Of a stretch of 64,000 nucleotides of DNA, positions 8,314 to 17,162 are shown piece after piece. The position numbers and the translations under genes were made by a program. A model generated the notes under the pieces. That model searched no databases. It was given only the letters and a program-made list of their open reading frames with translations, and was not told the origin of the DNA. Positions within the stretch are counted from its first letter, which is position 1. Each line of letters begins with the position of its first letter. The stretch comes from DASQPA01 sp963757335 (GTDB lineage: Bacteria; Acidobacteriota; Thermoanaerobaculia; Multivoradales; UBA5704): assembly GCA_963757335.1 (NCBI GenBank), contig CAVWRJ010000024.1, forward strand, positions 248,001 to 312,000. Reading direction: 5' to 3'.

Positions 8314-10116
8314 TCAGGATCGGGGCGATCCAGCGTCCCGCGCTTCCGTCCTTCCTTCCCCCCGGAGCGCCGCTGGATCGAGCGTTACCTTGGGCTCCGC
8401 CGCCAGCGCCCGGTCGAGCTCCCCGTCGTGCCCATAAATGTCCTTCCGGAACTGCACCGTGCCGTCGTCGTCGACCCAGGCGGTCCAGTAGAGGATGTGG
8501 ACGGGGAGGGGCGCGGGGAGGGGCACGGACTTCGTCTCCCCGGAGTCGAGCGCTTCCTGGATCGCTTCCTGCGACCATTTCGGATCGTTTTTGAGGAGAT
8601 AGGCGGCGAGCTCGACCGGGTGCTCCAGGCGGACGCAGCCGTGGCTCAGGTCGCGCTCGGTGGAGTTGAAGAGGCGCGCCGAGGGGGTGTCGTGGAGATA
8701 GACGTCGAACTGGTCGGGGATGACGAACTTGATCCGCCCGAGGGCGTTGTCGGGCCCGGAGGGCTGGCGCAGGCGATAGGGGTAGTCGCCTTTCCCCATC
8801 CGCGCCCAGTCGACCTCGCCGGGATCGACCGTCACGGTGCCGTCTCCCGAGCTCTTGACCACCTCCAGGTGCTTACGCGAGAGATACCCCGGGTCGCGGA
8901 GCATGGCCGGGGCGATCTCGTTCTCTACGATGGAGCTCGGCAGGTGCCAGACGGGGTTTAAGTCGATCCGGGTGATGCGGTTGGAGAAGGCCGGGGTCTT
9001 GCTCTGGGTCTTCCCCACGATCACCCGCATCCGCATCGCCTTCTTGCCACCGTCGACGATCGTCAGCTCGAACTCCGGGACGTTGACCCAGATGTAGCGG
9101 CTCCCGAAGTCGGTAGGGAGCCAGCGCCAGCGCTCCATGTTGACGGCGATCTGGCGCCACCGCGCCTCGGCCGGCACGTTCAGGGCTTCCAGGGTCTCGG
9201 TTTCGACCGCGCCGGTGACTTTGAGGCCGTGCCGGCCCTGGAAGCGAGCGACGACGCTGGCGAGCGCCTCGTCGTAGGTGGTATCTCCCGCCGCCGAGGC
9301 GGCCCTCGGAGCCAGAAGATCTCCCTCGGCGGCGAGGCGGGCGCGGAGAAGCCGGACCCGCTCGTCCGTGGTACCGAGGGCGAGCCGCGGGCCGGCCGGG
9401 AGCTGCGGCCAGCCGCCCCGCTTCACGATCTCCCCGTAATGGGCGAATGCCTGCCGCAGGCGGGTATAGCCCGGGCCCGGCGGGGCCACCGAGGCGAGCG
9501 CTCTCTGGATGCCGTCCGGTCCCAGGGCGCGGGTGAGGACGATGTCGAGATCGACGTTCCTGGGCTTGGTGTACCAGTCGGTCTGGAGGGTGTCGGGCTG
9601 AAGCCGGCCGGTCGCCGTGTGCGCCGCCATGACGAGGAAGTTGTAGGTCAGGGTGAGGTCGAGGTCGGCGAGGCGGCGCTCTACCGCGGGATCGTCGAGC
9701 CTCCCCTCCCACTTCGCCTCGCGTACCAGTCGGGCGAGCCCTTCCCGGTCGTATTGAGCGGGGTCGAGAGCATCGGCTCCCAGGCCACCGATCGCAGCGA
9801 CCAGCTCCTGAGCGCGGGGGAGCGGTCCGCGAAAGTCGCTCCAGGCCGGCTGGTAGTGGCGCTTGCGGTAAAAATCGCGGGTCTCCTCGAAGGCCCGCAC
9901 CCGCTCTTTTTGGTGGCGAGCGTCGGCCGGCAGGACTCCCGACTCGACGGCGCTCTGCAGCAGCGCTGAGACGCCCGGGGGAATGCCCTGGCGATCCAGC
10001 TGGCCTTGCCCCTGGAGCCTCGCCTCCCGGCCTCCCCGGGAGCAGCCGGCGAGGAGGAGGAGGAGAGGGAAGAGAATCGCGAAGGTTGGGCAGGACCGGG
10101 AGTGCCGAGCATCCAT
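8314..10116 (-). CDS. L,D-transpeptidase (YcbB/LdtD-like) lipoprotein
   Basis: A 600-residue envelope protein that would make 3-3 cross-links in peptidoglycan or attach proteins to it. The N-terminus is a lipoprotein signal (LLLLLAGC lipobox). A scaffold domain follows (about 60-260), then a peptidoglycan-binding segment (VVARFQGRHGLKVTGAVE) and a YkuD catalytic domain at about 320-540. The catalytic motif HDTPSARLFN...SHGCVRLEHP contains the active-site His/Cys (Cys about 493). Length and domain order match YcbB-type enzymes. The C-terminal 40 residues are a charged tail without motif. Confidence 0.87.
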   Translation of the reverse strand: MDARHSRSCPTFAILFPLLLLLAGCSRGGREARLQGQGQLDRQGIPPGVSALLQSAVESGVLPADARHQKERVRAFEETRDFYRKRHYQPAWSDFRGPLPRAQELVAAIGGLGADALDPAQYDREGLARLVREAKWEGRLDDPAVERRLADLDLTLTYNFLVMAAHTATGRLQPDTLQTDWYTKPRNVDLDIVLTRALGPDGIQRALASVAPPGPGYTRLRQAFAHYGEIVKRGGWPQLPAGPRLALGTTDERVRLLRARLAAEGDLLAPRAASAAGDTTYDEALASVVARFQGRHGLKVTGAVETETLEALNVPAEARWRQIAVNMERWRWLPTDFGSRYIWVNVPEFELTIVDGGKKAMRMRVIVGKTQSKTPAFSNRITRIDLNPVWHLPSSIVENEIAPAMLRDPGYLSRKHLEVVKSSGDGTVTVDPGEVDWARMGKGDYPYRLRQPSGPDNALGRIKFVIPDQFDVYLHDTPSARLFNSTERDLSHGCVRLEHPVELAAYLLKNDPKWSQEAIQEALDSGETKSVPLPAPLPVHILYWTAWVDDDGTVQFRKDIYGHDGELDRALAAEPKVTLDPAALRGEGRTEARDAGSPRS

Positions 10117-10175
10117 ATTGATATTCCTCTATGCATCGGGATAGGGCTCTGCCGGAGCGGGCGCTCGAGCTCCCG

Positions 10176-13007
10176 TCAGGCCACCCCGAGCTTCTTGCGC
10201 ATGGCGGCAGTGATCGACTGGCGGACCTTGTTGAAGCCTTCCCAGGGGTCGGACGGTAAGGCCGCCAGGCGGGCGGGGAGGTTCTCCACGGTGTAGGTGT
10301 TGCCGCGCAACTCCGGGTCATCCAGCTCCTCCCAGAAGAGCGGGGCGGAGACCGGGGCGCCGGGGCGGGCGCGGGTCGAGTAGGCGCCGATCGAGGTCGC
10401 GCCGCGGCCGTTCCTCAGGTAGTCGATAAAGATCTTTCCCTGCCGGCGGACCTTGGGGAGCTTCGAGGTGTAGAGGGTGGGCTCGTCGGCGACGATGGCT
10501 TCCGAGACCGCTTTGGTGAACGCCTTGACCTCGTCCCAGGAGAGCTTCCGGGTGAGCGGGGCGACGACGTGGAGTCCCTTGCCGCCGGTGGTCTTCAGGA
10601 AAGTCTGGAGGCCGAGGTCGGTCAGCCGGTCGCGGACGGTGTGCGCCCCCTCTACCACCCGCTCCCAGCCGAGCCCCTCGTCCGGATCGAGATCGAAGAC
10701 GATGTAGTCGGGAAGCTCGATCTTGTCGCGGTGGGCGCCCCAGATGTGAAGCTCCAAAACCCCCATCTGGACGAGCGCCAGGAGCCCCGCGAGTGAATCG
10801 AGGGCGCCGTAGGGCTGGTCGTCGCCGATGTCGACCCGGTGGATCGTCGCGGCGAACTGCTCGCTCACGTGCTTCTGGTAGAAGCACTGTTTGGCCTGCC
10901 CCTCCGGGCAGCGGACGAGAGTGAGAGGGCGATCCTTGACGTGGGGGAGAATCCAGTCGGCGACCGCCTCGTAGTAGCGGGCGAGGTCGAGCTTGGTCAG
11001 CCCCTGACCGGGGTAGAGGACCTTGCCGGGATTGGAGAGCCGGACCCCGGCGACCTCGACATCCTTCCCTTTGCTGCTGGTCTTGCTCTTGCCGGGCGCC
11101 GGGGGAGCTGCCGCTTTCTCCGGCGTCGCCGGCTTCGGCGCTGCCGCCCGGCTCGCCGCGGTGCGGGTGGGAGCGGTGGCGGTTTTTCTCTTGTCGCGAT
11201 CGGCCGCCGCGGACTTCCGCTGGGCTGGCGCCGCCTTGGCTTTCGGGGTGGATTCGGTCGTCTTCGCCGCTGGTTGTGGGCGCTCGCGGACTACCTCGGC
11301 GGGGGTCTTGTCCTCCCGGAGGCCCTGGAAGGAGGGGTGGCGGAGGATGCCGTCCTCGGTCCACTCGGTGAAGGCCACCTCGCCTACCAGCTCGGGCTCC
11401 ACCCAGTGCGAGCGGCGCGCCTCTGCGCCGCGCGGCGGGTTGGCGAAGGCGGGGGTTTTCCGCTCCAGGCGGGAGAGACGCTTCTTGAGGTCGGTTAAGA
11501 GCTGCTCGTTGAAACCCGTTCCCACCTTGCCGGCGAAGACGAGCTCCGCCCCGTCGTGGACGGCGAGGAGGAGGGCGCCGAAGCCGGTGCGCGAGCCCTC
11601 GGGGTCGGTGTAGCCGACGATCACGAACTCCTGGCGCTTGATGCACTTGACCTTCAGCCAGTCCTTGCCCCGGCCGCTCCGGTAGGGCTCGCCGGCGCGC
11701 TTGGTGACGATGCCCTCCAGAGAGAGAGAGCAGGCCTGGCGGTAGAAGTCGTCCCCCTGCCCCCGCACGTGCTCAGAGAGCCGGATACCTCCTGGAGCGG
11801 CGGCGAGCACCTGGGCGAGGGCCTCTTTGCGGTCCAGGAGAGTGGCCTTGCGCAGGTCGTAGCCGTCGAGATAGAGGAGGTCGAAGGCGAAGTAGACGAG
11901 GTCCTTGTCACGGCCTCCCGTCAAAGCGTTCTGGAGGGCCTGGAAGCTCGTCCGGCCGTCAGCCTCGAGCACCACCACCTCGCCGTCCAGGAGGGCCTGA
12001 CGGACGGGGAGCCGCGCGGCGGCCTCGACGACCGGCCGGAAACGATCGCTCCAGTCCTTGCCGCGGCGGGTCCAGAGGTGGACGTTGCCATCGTCCACCT
12101 CGCAGAGCACCCGGTAGCCGTCGAATTTGATCTCGTGCAGCCACTCGTCTCCCGGCGGGGCCGCGTCCACCAGCGTCGCGAGTTCGGGCTCGATCCCCCC
12201 TTTGGGGAGCGCGGCCTTTTTCGCCCCGGGGATGCCGGCGGGGTCGAAGGCGTCCGTGGCTTCCTCAACCTTTTCTTTCGCAGGCTTTTTCGGGGGCTCT
12301 TTCGTTGTCTTCTTCGTGGCTTTGGCGGCGGGCGCGGCCTTCGTCGCCACCTTCTTGGCCGCCGCCTGGCGCACCTTCTCCTTGAAGGAGTCGGTCTCGC
12401 CGCTCCCCTTGCGGTTCGACTCCCAGACCCGGTCGGGGTCGGCGGCGATCTCTTCCAGGCTGTGGCCGGAGGAGACGCTTAAGGGGCGGTCGTCGACGAT
12501 CGCCTCGCCGCTCCCCGACACCGCGGTCTCGTCGTTCTCCTTGATCAGGAGCCAGTTCTCCTTGTCCTCCCCCGCCCTGTCGCCGTGCATCCGCACCAAG
12601 TTGAAGCCGCCCTGAAGCTTTTCGCCGTGGAGGATGAACTTGAGATGGCCCTTCTTGTAGGCCGCGGCCGGATCGTCGCTCACCGGCTCCCAGCTGCCGC
12701 GGTCCCAGAGGAGCACCGTGCCGCCGCCGTACTGCCCCTTGGGGATGATCCCCTCGAAGTCGCCGTAGTCGACCGGGTGGTCCTCGACGTGGACCGCCAG
12801 GCGCTTCTCGCCGGGGTCGAGGCTCGGCCCCTTGGGCACCGCCCAGCTCAGGAGAACGCCGTCGAGCTCCAGCCGGAAGTCGTAGTGGAGGCGGGTCGCG
12901 GCATGCTTCTGGATGACATAGGAGCGCCCCTTGACGGGCGCCTTCTTGCCCGCCGGCTCGGGGGTCTGCTTGAAGTTCCGCTTGCGCTTGTACTCTTCTA
13001 AGGCCAT
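10176..13007 (-). CDS. ligD: Multidomain ATP-dependent DNA ligase D for non-homologous end joining
   Basis: 943 residues. Domain order is 3'-phosphoesterase (about 1-190: HYDFRLE, HVEDHP), ligase (about 270-590: nucleotidyl-transfer motif EIKFDGYR with Lys294, then the OB fold ending near FTEWTEDGILRHPSF) and primase-polymerase (about 650-940: metal site FDLDPDEG). The domains are separated by two Lys/Ala/Pro-rich linkers (about 205-250 and 590-650). All three catalytic centres look intact. It lies 9 bases downstream of ku in the same direction, so it is one NHEJ operon that repairs double-strand breaks during stasis or desiccation. Confidence 0.95.
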   Translation of the reverse strand: MALEEYKRKRNFKQTPEPAGKKAPVKGRSYVIQKHAATRLHYDFRLELDGVLLSWAVPKGPSLDPGEKRLAVHVEDHPVDYGDFEGIIPKGQYGGGTVLLWDRGSWEPVSDDPAAAYKKGHLKFILHGEKLQGGFNLVRMHGDRAGEDKENWLLIKENDETAVSGSGEAIVDDRPLSVSSGHSLEEIAADPDRVWESNRKGSGETDSFKEKVRQAAAKKVATKAAPAAKATKKTTKEPPKKPAKEKVEEATDAFDPAGIPGAKKAALPKGGIEPELATLVDAAPPGDEWLHEIKFDGYRVLCEVDDGNVHLWTRRGKDWSDRFRPVVEAAARLPVRQALLDGEVVVLEADGRTSFQALQNALTGGRDKDLVYFAFDLLYLDGYDLRKATLLDRKEALAQVLAAAPGGIRLSEHVRGQGDDFYRQACSLSLEGIVTKRAGEPYRSGRGKDWLKVKCIKRQEFVIVGYTDPEGSRTGFGALLLAVHDGAELVFAGKVGTGFNEQLLTDLKKRLSRLERKTPAFANPPRGAEARRSHWVEPELVGEVAFTEWTEDGILRHPSFQGLREDKTPAEVVRERPQPAAKTTESTPKAKAAPAQRKSAAADRDKRKTATAPTRTAASRAAAPKPATPEKAAAPPAPGKSKTSSKGKDVEVAGVRLSNPGKVLYPGQGLTKLDLARYYEAVADWILPHVKDRPLTLVRCPEGQAKQCFYQKHVSEQFAATIHRVDIGDDQPYGALDSLAGLLALVQMGVLELHIWGAHRDKIELPDYIVFDLDPDEGLGWERVVEGAHTVRDRLTDLGLQTFLKTTGGKGLHVVAPLTRKLSWDEVKAFTKAVSEAIVADEPTLYTSKLPKVRRQGKIFIDYLRNGRGATSIGAYSTRARPGAPVSAPLFWEELDDPELRGNTYTVENLPARLAALPSDPWEGFNKVRQSITAAMRKKLGVA

Positions 13008-13016
13008 GGCCGTTCC

Positions 13017-13979
13017 TCAGGCACTCTTGCGCGCCGCGGTCTTGGGGCTGCCGTGAGCGGCCTTGGCGGCCGGCCGCTTGGCGGCCGGCTTGGGCTTCGA
13101 CTTGGGCTTCGCTGCCGCCGTTTTGGGCTTGGCTTTGGATTTGGCTGCGGATTTGGCTGCGGGGGCAGCCGGCTTCTCCTTCTCTTTTTTCCCGGGCTTA
13201 GCCGAAACCTCGACGCTCCTCTTCAGGAGCGCCATCAGGTCGACCACGTTGCCCGTCTGCTTGCGGGGCACCGGGGTCTCGACCTCGGCGGTGTCCCCCG
13301 ACTTGACCCGCTTCTCGATCAGCGTCATCAGGTCATTCTCGTAATTGTCCCGGTACTTCTCGGGGTCCCAATCGGAGACCATGCCTTCGACCAGCCGCTC
13401 GGCCATTTCGAGCTCGCGGTCGGTCACTCCCGCCCGGCCGTGGGGGACCTCGACGTCGTCGGCGTCGCGCAGCTCATGGGCGAAGCGCAGGAGGTTCAAG
13501 ATCAGCACGTCCCCCTGGGGGACGACCGCCGACAGGTACTGCCGGGTGCGGATCACCACCTTGGCGATCCCCACCTTGCCGGTTTTGACCAGGGTCTCCC
13601 GGAGGAGGGCGTAGCTCTTGGCCCCCTTCTTGTCGGGGCCGAGATAGTAGGGCTTGTCGAAGAAGACCGTGGGGATGTCCACGGCATCCACGAAGTCGAG
13701 GATGTCGACCGTCTGGGTGGCCTCGGGGTTGGCCCGCTTCAGGTCCTCGTCGGAGAGGATGACGTAGTGTCCCTCCTCGTACTCGTAGCCGCGGACGATG
13801 TCGTCCCAGGGGACCTCCTTGCCGGTTTTCTCGGAGACCCGCTGGTAGTGGATGGGCGACTGGTCCCTTTTATCGAGGAGATGGAACTGAACCTCCTGCC
13901 GCTTCTCCGCCGAATAGAGACCCACCGGGATGTTGACCAGGCCGAAGCTGATGCTCCCCTTCCAGATCGAACGTGGCAT
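13017..13979 (-). CDS. ku: Ku protein for bacterial non-homologous end joining
   Basis: A 320-residue bacterial Ku that binds DNA ends and recruits LigD. The core domain begins at the typical PRSIWKGSISFGLVNIPV and runs to about residue 260. It is followed by a long basic tail of Lys/Ala/Pro repeats (about 265-320), common in Ku proteins with extended non-specific DNA binding. The ATG at 13979 is chosen because it gives the canonical N-terminus and follows GAGAGGAGG; an upstream ATG at 14024 reads through the 17-bp tandem repeat. First gene of the ku-ligD operon. Confidence 0.95.
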   Translation of the reverse strand: MPRSIWKGSISFGLVNIPVGLYSAEKRQEVQFHLLDKRDQSPIHYQRVSEKTGKEVPWDDIVRGYEYEEGHYVILSDEDLKRANPEATQTVDILDFVDAVDIPTVFFDKPYYLGPDKKGAKSYALLRETLVKTGKVGIAKVVIRTRQYLSAVVPQGDVLILNLLRFAHELRDADDVEVPHGRAGVTDRELEMAERLVEGMVSDWDPEKYRDNYENDLMTLIEKRVKSGDTAEVETPVPRKQTGNVVDLMALLKRSVEVSAKPGKKEKEKPAAPAAKSAAKSKAKPKTAAAKPKSKPKPAAKRPAAKAAHGSPKTAARKSA

Positions 13980-14003
13980 ACGACCTCCTCTCGGGCGGTT
14001 ATC

Positions 14004-14037
14004 GCAAAAGACATGCCCGCGCAAAAGACATGCCCGC
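14004..14037. repeat. Perfect 17-bp tandem repeat in the ku/fdhD divergent promoter region
   Basis: The unit GCAAAAGACATGCCCGC occurs twice back to back (14004-14020 and 14021-14037). It sits 25 bases upstream of the ku start and about 50 bases before fdhD. The placement suggests an operator, but no regulator is identified. Confidence 0.7.
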
Positions 14038-14089
14038 GCGTCTTCCGTCGAGGGCGAAAACCTTCCAGGGTGTGAGAAGCTAGAGGACG

Positions 14090-14983
14090 ATGGCGACGCA
14101 CGGCAAGGGCAGCAAGACGGGCGCCCGGCTCTGGCGGGTCGAGGCGGGGACCTTCGAGGCGCGCCCGGATCAGCTCGCGACCGAGGAGCCGCTCGAGATC
14201 CACCTCCTCTGGGAGGGGACGAGCCGCACCGTGGCGGTCACCATGCGCACCCCCGGCGCCGACCCGGAGCTCGCCCTGGGCTTCCTCTACGGCGAGGGGA
14301 TTCTCTCCGGCGCCGAGCAGGTCCTGCGGGTCGGCCCCTGCCAGGCGAAGGCGGGAAAGAGCGCCGCCGAATGCGCCAACATCGTCGAGGTGGAGCTCGC
14401 GGGAGGGCCGGCGCCCGACTGGAAGACCCTCGAACGGCACTTCTTCACCACCAGCGCCTGCGGCGTCTGCGGCAAGGCGGGGTTGGAGAACCTGGCATTC
14501 CGGGCCCCGGCGGCCCTGCCCGAGGGGCCCAGCATCACCCCCGAGATGGTGACCCGTCTGCCCGGCGAGCTGCGCCGCGCCCAGGGGCTCTTCGACGCCA
14601 CCGGCGGCCTCCACGCCGCCGCCCTCTTCGATGCCGCCGGCCAGCTCCTCGCCCTCCGCGAGGACGTGGGCCGCCACAACGCCGTCGACAAGCTCGTCGG
14701 CTGGGCCCTCCTCTCCGGCCGCCTCCCCCTCCACGAGCACGTGGTGATGGTCTCCGGCCGGTCGAGCTACGAGATCCTCCAGAAGTGCCTCGTCGCCGGG
14801 GTGCCGGTCGTCTGCTCGGTGTCGGCGCCGAGCAGCCTGGCGGTCGATCTCGCCCGCCGTTTCGGGGTCACCCTGATCGGCTTCCTGCGCGGCGACCGCT
14901 TCAACGTCTACCACGGCGTCGAGCGTATCGCCGGGGCCCCCAGAGAGCGCCAGGGCCTGCCTGTAATCCTTACAAGCGCCTGA
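14090..14983 (+). CDS. fdhD: Formate dehydrogenase accessory sulfurtransferase FdhD
   Basis: A 297-residue cytoplasmic protein that carries sulfur from IscS to the molybdenum cofactor for formate dehydrogenase. The catalytic loop SACGVCGK (Cys124, Cys127) is present. So are the conserved GFLYGEGI, DVGRHNAVDKLVGW, VSGRSSYEI and the C-terminal GFLRGDRFNVY. Length is normal. No formate dehydrogenase gene is in the window. Possible termination by a weak hairpin at 15128-15165. Confidence 0.93.
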   Translation: MATHGKGSKTGARLWRVEAGTFEARPDQLATEEPLEIHLLWEGTSRTVAVTMRTPGADPELALGFLYGEGILSGAEQVLRVGPCQAKAGKSAAECANIVEVELAGGPAPDWKTLERHFFTTSACGVCGKAGLENLAFRAPAALPEGPSITPEMVTRLPGELRRAQGLFDATGGLHAAALFDAAGQLLALREDVGRHNAVDKLVGWALLSGRLPLHEHVVMVSGRSSYEILQKCLVAGVPVVCSVSAPSSLAVDLARRFGVTLIGFLRGDRFNVYHGVERIAGAPRERQGLPVILTSA

Positions 14984-15127
14984 GATCGGCAGCCCCCAAC
15001 CCGCTTCCTGGCAGGGATGGATGGCATGGGATCTGCAACTTCTGCTGGGTGGGGGAGAAGGGGGCGCTGTTGGATATCCGAGACACTGAGAACGGATCCA
15101 GGGCCTTTTGGCGGCCCCTCCCTAAGC

Positions 15128-15172
15128 GGGAGACGTCCTGAATCACCCGATCCAGAGCGTCTCCCCTCTTTT
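15128..15172 (+). terminator. Possible Rho-independent terminator between fdhD and the BON gene
   Basis: The 8-bp stem GGGAGACG/CGTCTCCC with a 22-nt loop is followed within a few bases by CTCTTTTTC. The loop is long, so confidence is limited. The rest of the 213-base gap (14984-15196) holds nothing I can identify. Confidence 0.4.
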
Positions 15173-15196
15173 TCGCAGCTCTTCGGGGGTTTGAGG

Positions 15197-15829
15197 ATGA
15201 GAAAGATCGCGTTCCACAGACGGACCTCGACGCTTTTCGCTTTCGCCGGCCTGGCCGGGATCGTCGTCGCCTGCGGCCAGCGGCCGGAGGCCGCAGCGGA
15301 CCGGGGAGCGGATCGGCCCCCGGTCGTCGAGCGCGGCACCCAGGGGACGGAGGTCGAGTTCCACCAGGAGGAGGCCCGGCGCAACCTCGATCAGGCGGGC
15401 CACGACCTCGGCCGGGGAGCGAGCGAGCTCGGACGGGCGCTCGCCCACGGCGCGCAGGAGGTCGGCAAGGAGGTCGCTCCGGTCGCCAGGGACGCCGGGC
15501 GGCAGCTCGCCCAGGGCGCCCGCGAGGCGGGCCAGAAGCTCGGTCCGGCGGCCCGGGAGGCCGGCCAGCAGCTCCAACAGGCGGGGCACGAGGTGGGCCA
15601 GCGGATGGGGCCCGCCCTCTCAGACGCCGCCCTCACCGCCAGCGTCAAGGCCAAGCTCATCGCAAACTCGCAGTTGAACGGCATCCAGATCGGCGTCGAC
15701 ACCACCGCCGGCGAGGTGACCCTCTCCGGCAAGGTGGCGACCCCCGAGCAGAAGGCCGCGGCCGAAAAGATCGCCCTCCAGACCGACGGGGTGCGGCGGG
15801 TGATCAACAACCTCCAGGTTGGAGGCTAG
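15197..15829 (+). CDS. BON domain lipoprotein with amphipathic helical repeats
   Basis: A 210-residue envelope protein. The N-terminal signal ends in an AGIVVAC lipobox. Residues about 60-140 are 11-residue-like amphipathic repeats rich in Ala/Gly/Gln (AREAGQKLGPAAREAGQQL), similar to apolipoprotein or LEA-type helices. Residues about 145-210 are a BON domain (ASVKAKLIANSQL, VTLSGKV, GVRRVINNLQV) that binds phospholipid or maintains the outer membrane under osmotic stress. The ATG at 15197 gives the complete lipobox signal and follows GAGG. Confidence 0.8.
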   Translation: MRKIAFHRRTSTLFAFAGLAGIVVACGQRPEAAADRGADRPPVVERGTQGTEVEFHQEEARRNLDQAGHDLGRGASELGRALAHGAQEVGKEVAPVARDAGRQLAQGAREAGQKLGPAAREAGQQLQQAGHEVGQRMGPALSDAALTASVKAKLIANSQLNGIQIGVDTTAGEVTLSGKVATPEQKAAAEKIALQTDGVRRVINNLQVGG

Positions 15830-15849
15830 GCGCGGTCTTCCGTTTTATC

Positions 15850-15890
15850 CTGCGGGCGGGCTCCTTCGGGCGCTTCGCGCGGCCAGCCGG
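15850..15890 (+). repeat. REP-like interspersed repeat, copy 2
   Basis: Carries the same core as copy 1 and the inverted copy 3 (CCTGCGGGCGGGCTCCTTCG onwards). It lies just downstream of the BON gene and directly before a bidirectional terminator, an intergenic 3'-end position typical of REP elements. Confidence 0.75.
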
Positions 15891-15895
15891 AGATA

Positions 15896-15933
15896 AAAAG
15901 GGCGGCCATCCCCGCGGGGGCGGCCGCCCTTTT
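15896..15933. terminator. Bidirectional Rho-independent terminator
   Basis: The perfect 12-bp stem AAAAGGGCGGCC/GGCCGCCCTTTT has a 14-base loop. It has a T-run in both directions, between the convergent BON and IPTL-like genes. Confidence 0.85.
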
Positions 15934-15953
15934 CACGTTCTTGGGAGGAAGAT

Positions 15954-17090
15954 CTACGCCTGGGCCGACCGCCGCTTGGCGAGCACGGTCACCGCCGCCA
16001 GGGCGAGGCCGGCGGCCAGGAGGAACAGGCCGAGCCCATCGAGGGCGGGGATCTGGATGATGGGCGCCGGGGGCTGGAAGTTGACGATCTGGGCCAGCTC
16101 GACCGACGTCAGGCACTGGACCGCGTTGGGCGGCAGGCCGGAGAGCTCCGCAGACTTGGCCGCCGAGGCGGCATTGCTCGGCTGGCCGACGCCGAAGTTG
16201 ACGATGATCTTGGTCTCCCCCGGGGCGAGAGTGAAGGTATAGCCCCAATAGGGATTGTCGTTGCCGTCCTGGAAGAAGATGCCAGCGAGCGGCACCGCGG
16301 CGCCCGGGTTCTGGAGGACGTGGCCGAGGCGCACGTCCGAGGAGGTGGTGCCCGAGTAATTCTGGAAGCTGGTGATCCAGCTGTCGGTGACCTCGGCCAC
16401 GTTGTTGCCGTTCGACGAGGTGACGATCTTCGTGTTGCTATCCGAGCCCAGGTTGTTCGCGATCACCGCGGTGACCGTCTGGGCGGTCGCGCCGGTGTTG
16501 GTGAAGTAGTTGAGCCAACGGGCGAAGGAGTCGTTGTCGGGCACGAACACCTTGCGCTGGACCTGGATGCCGCCCGTCTGCCGGTTATGGATGGCACCTG
16601 GGCCGATCGTCTCGACGGGGAAGACCACCTGCCGGTTGACGCCCGAGACCGCACCCTTGCACTCCGTCGTCGCCGGTCCGTTCTGGTTGTAGATGCCGAA
16701 GTTCCCGCTGCCCGTGGTGCACGAGGCGACCGTATTGTCGAAGCTGAGGCACAGCGTGTTGTAGCCGTCGTAGGCGTCGTTCAAGGTGCTGCTCGTGGTG
16801 CCGCCGTTGAGGGTCGTGGCGGCCACCGCGTGGGTGTAGCTCGCCTCCGACGCGGCGCCCGAGGCCGAGCTCGAGGTGCTGAAAGTGATGTTCGTGTTGA
16901 TGAAGAACTTGAGACCGGAGGCGTCGATCAAGGCCTGCGAGCCCGTGGCCTTGACGGGGTGACCGTGCTTGATCTTCGGGGTTCCAAGGTTCTTGCGCAG
17001 AGCCCGGTGCTCCACCATGGAGACGTCCCCCATGGCGACGGCGGCGATGGACAGGACGAGCAGCTGGCAAGCCAACACTCTCTTCAGCAT
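15954..17090 (-). CDS. Secreted protein with IPTL-like C-terminal sorting signal
   Basis: 378 residues. An N-terminal signal peptide (about 1-22) is followed by a beta-rich, Thr/Ser/Asn-rich region with no recognised domain. The C-terminus reads IPALDGLGLFLLAAGLALAAVTVLAKRR, i.e. an I-P-[TA]-L box, a hydrophobic helix and an Arg cluster as in IPTL/PEP-CTERM-class signals that are processed by exosortase-type enzymes. No exosortase gene is in the window. Function unknown; likely surface or matrix protein. Confidence 0.65.
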   Translation of the reverse strand: MLKRVLACQLLVLSIAAVAMGDVSMVEHRALRKNLGTPKIKHGHPVKATGSQALIDASGLKFFINTNITFSTSSSASGAASEASYTHAVAATTLNGGTTSSTLNDAYDGYNTLCLSFDNTVASCTTGSGNFGIYNQNGPATTECKGAVSGVNRQVVFPVETIGPGAIHNRQTGGIQVQRKVFVPDNDSFARWLNYFTNTGATAQTVTAVIANNLGSDSNTKIVTSSNGNNVAEVTDSWITSFQNYSGTTSSDVRLGHVLQNPGAAVPLAGIFFQDGNDNPYWGYTFTLAPGETKIIVNFGVGQPSNAASAAKSAELSGLPPNAVQCLTSVELAQIVNFQPPAPIIQIPALDGLGLFLLAAGLALAAVTVLAKRRSAQA

Positions 17091-17162
17091 GGGTGACGCT
17101 TTCCTCCGCAGACAGGCGGTCCGACGTACAATCGTGGCCGCGGTTCAAAAGATCAACAGAAC

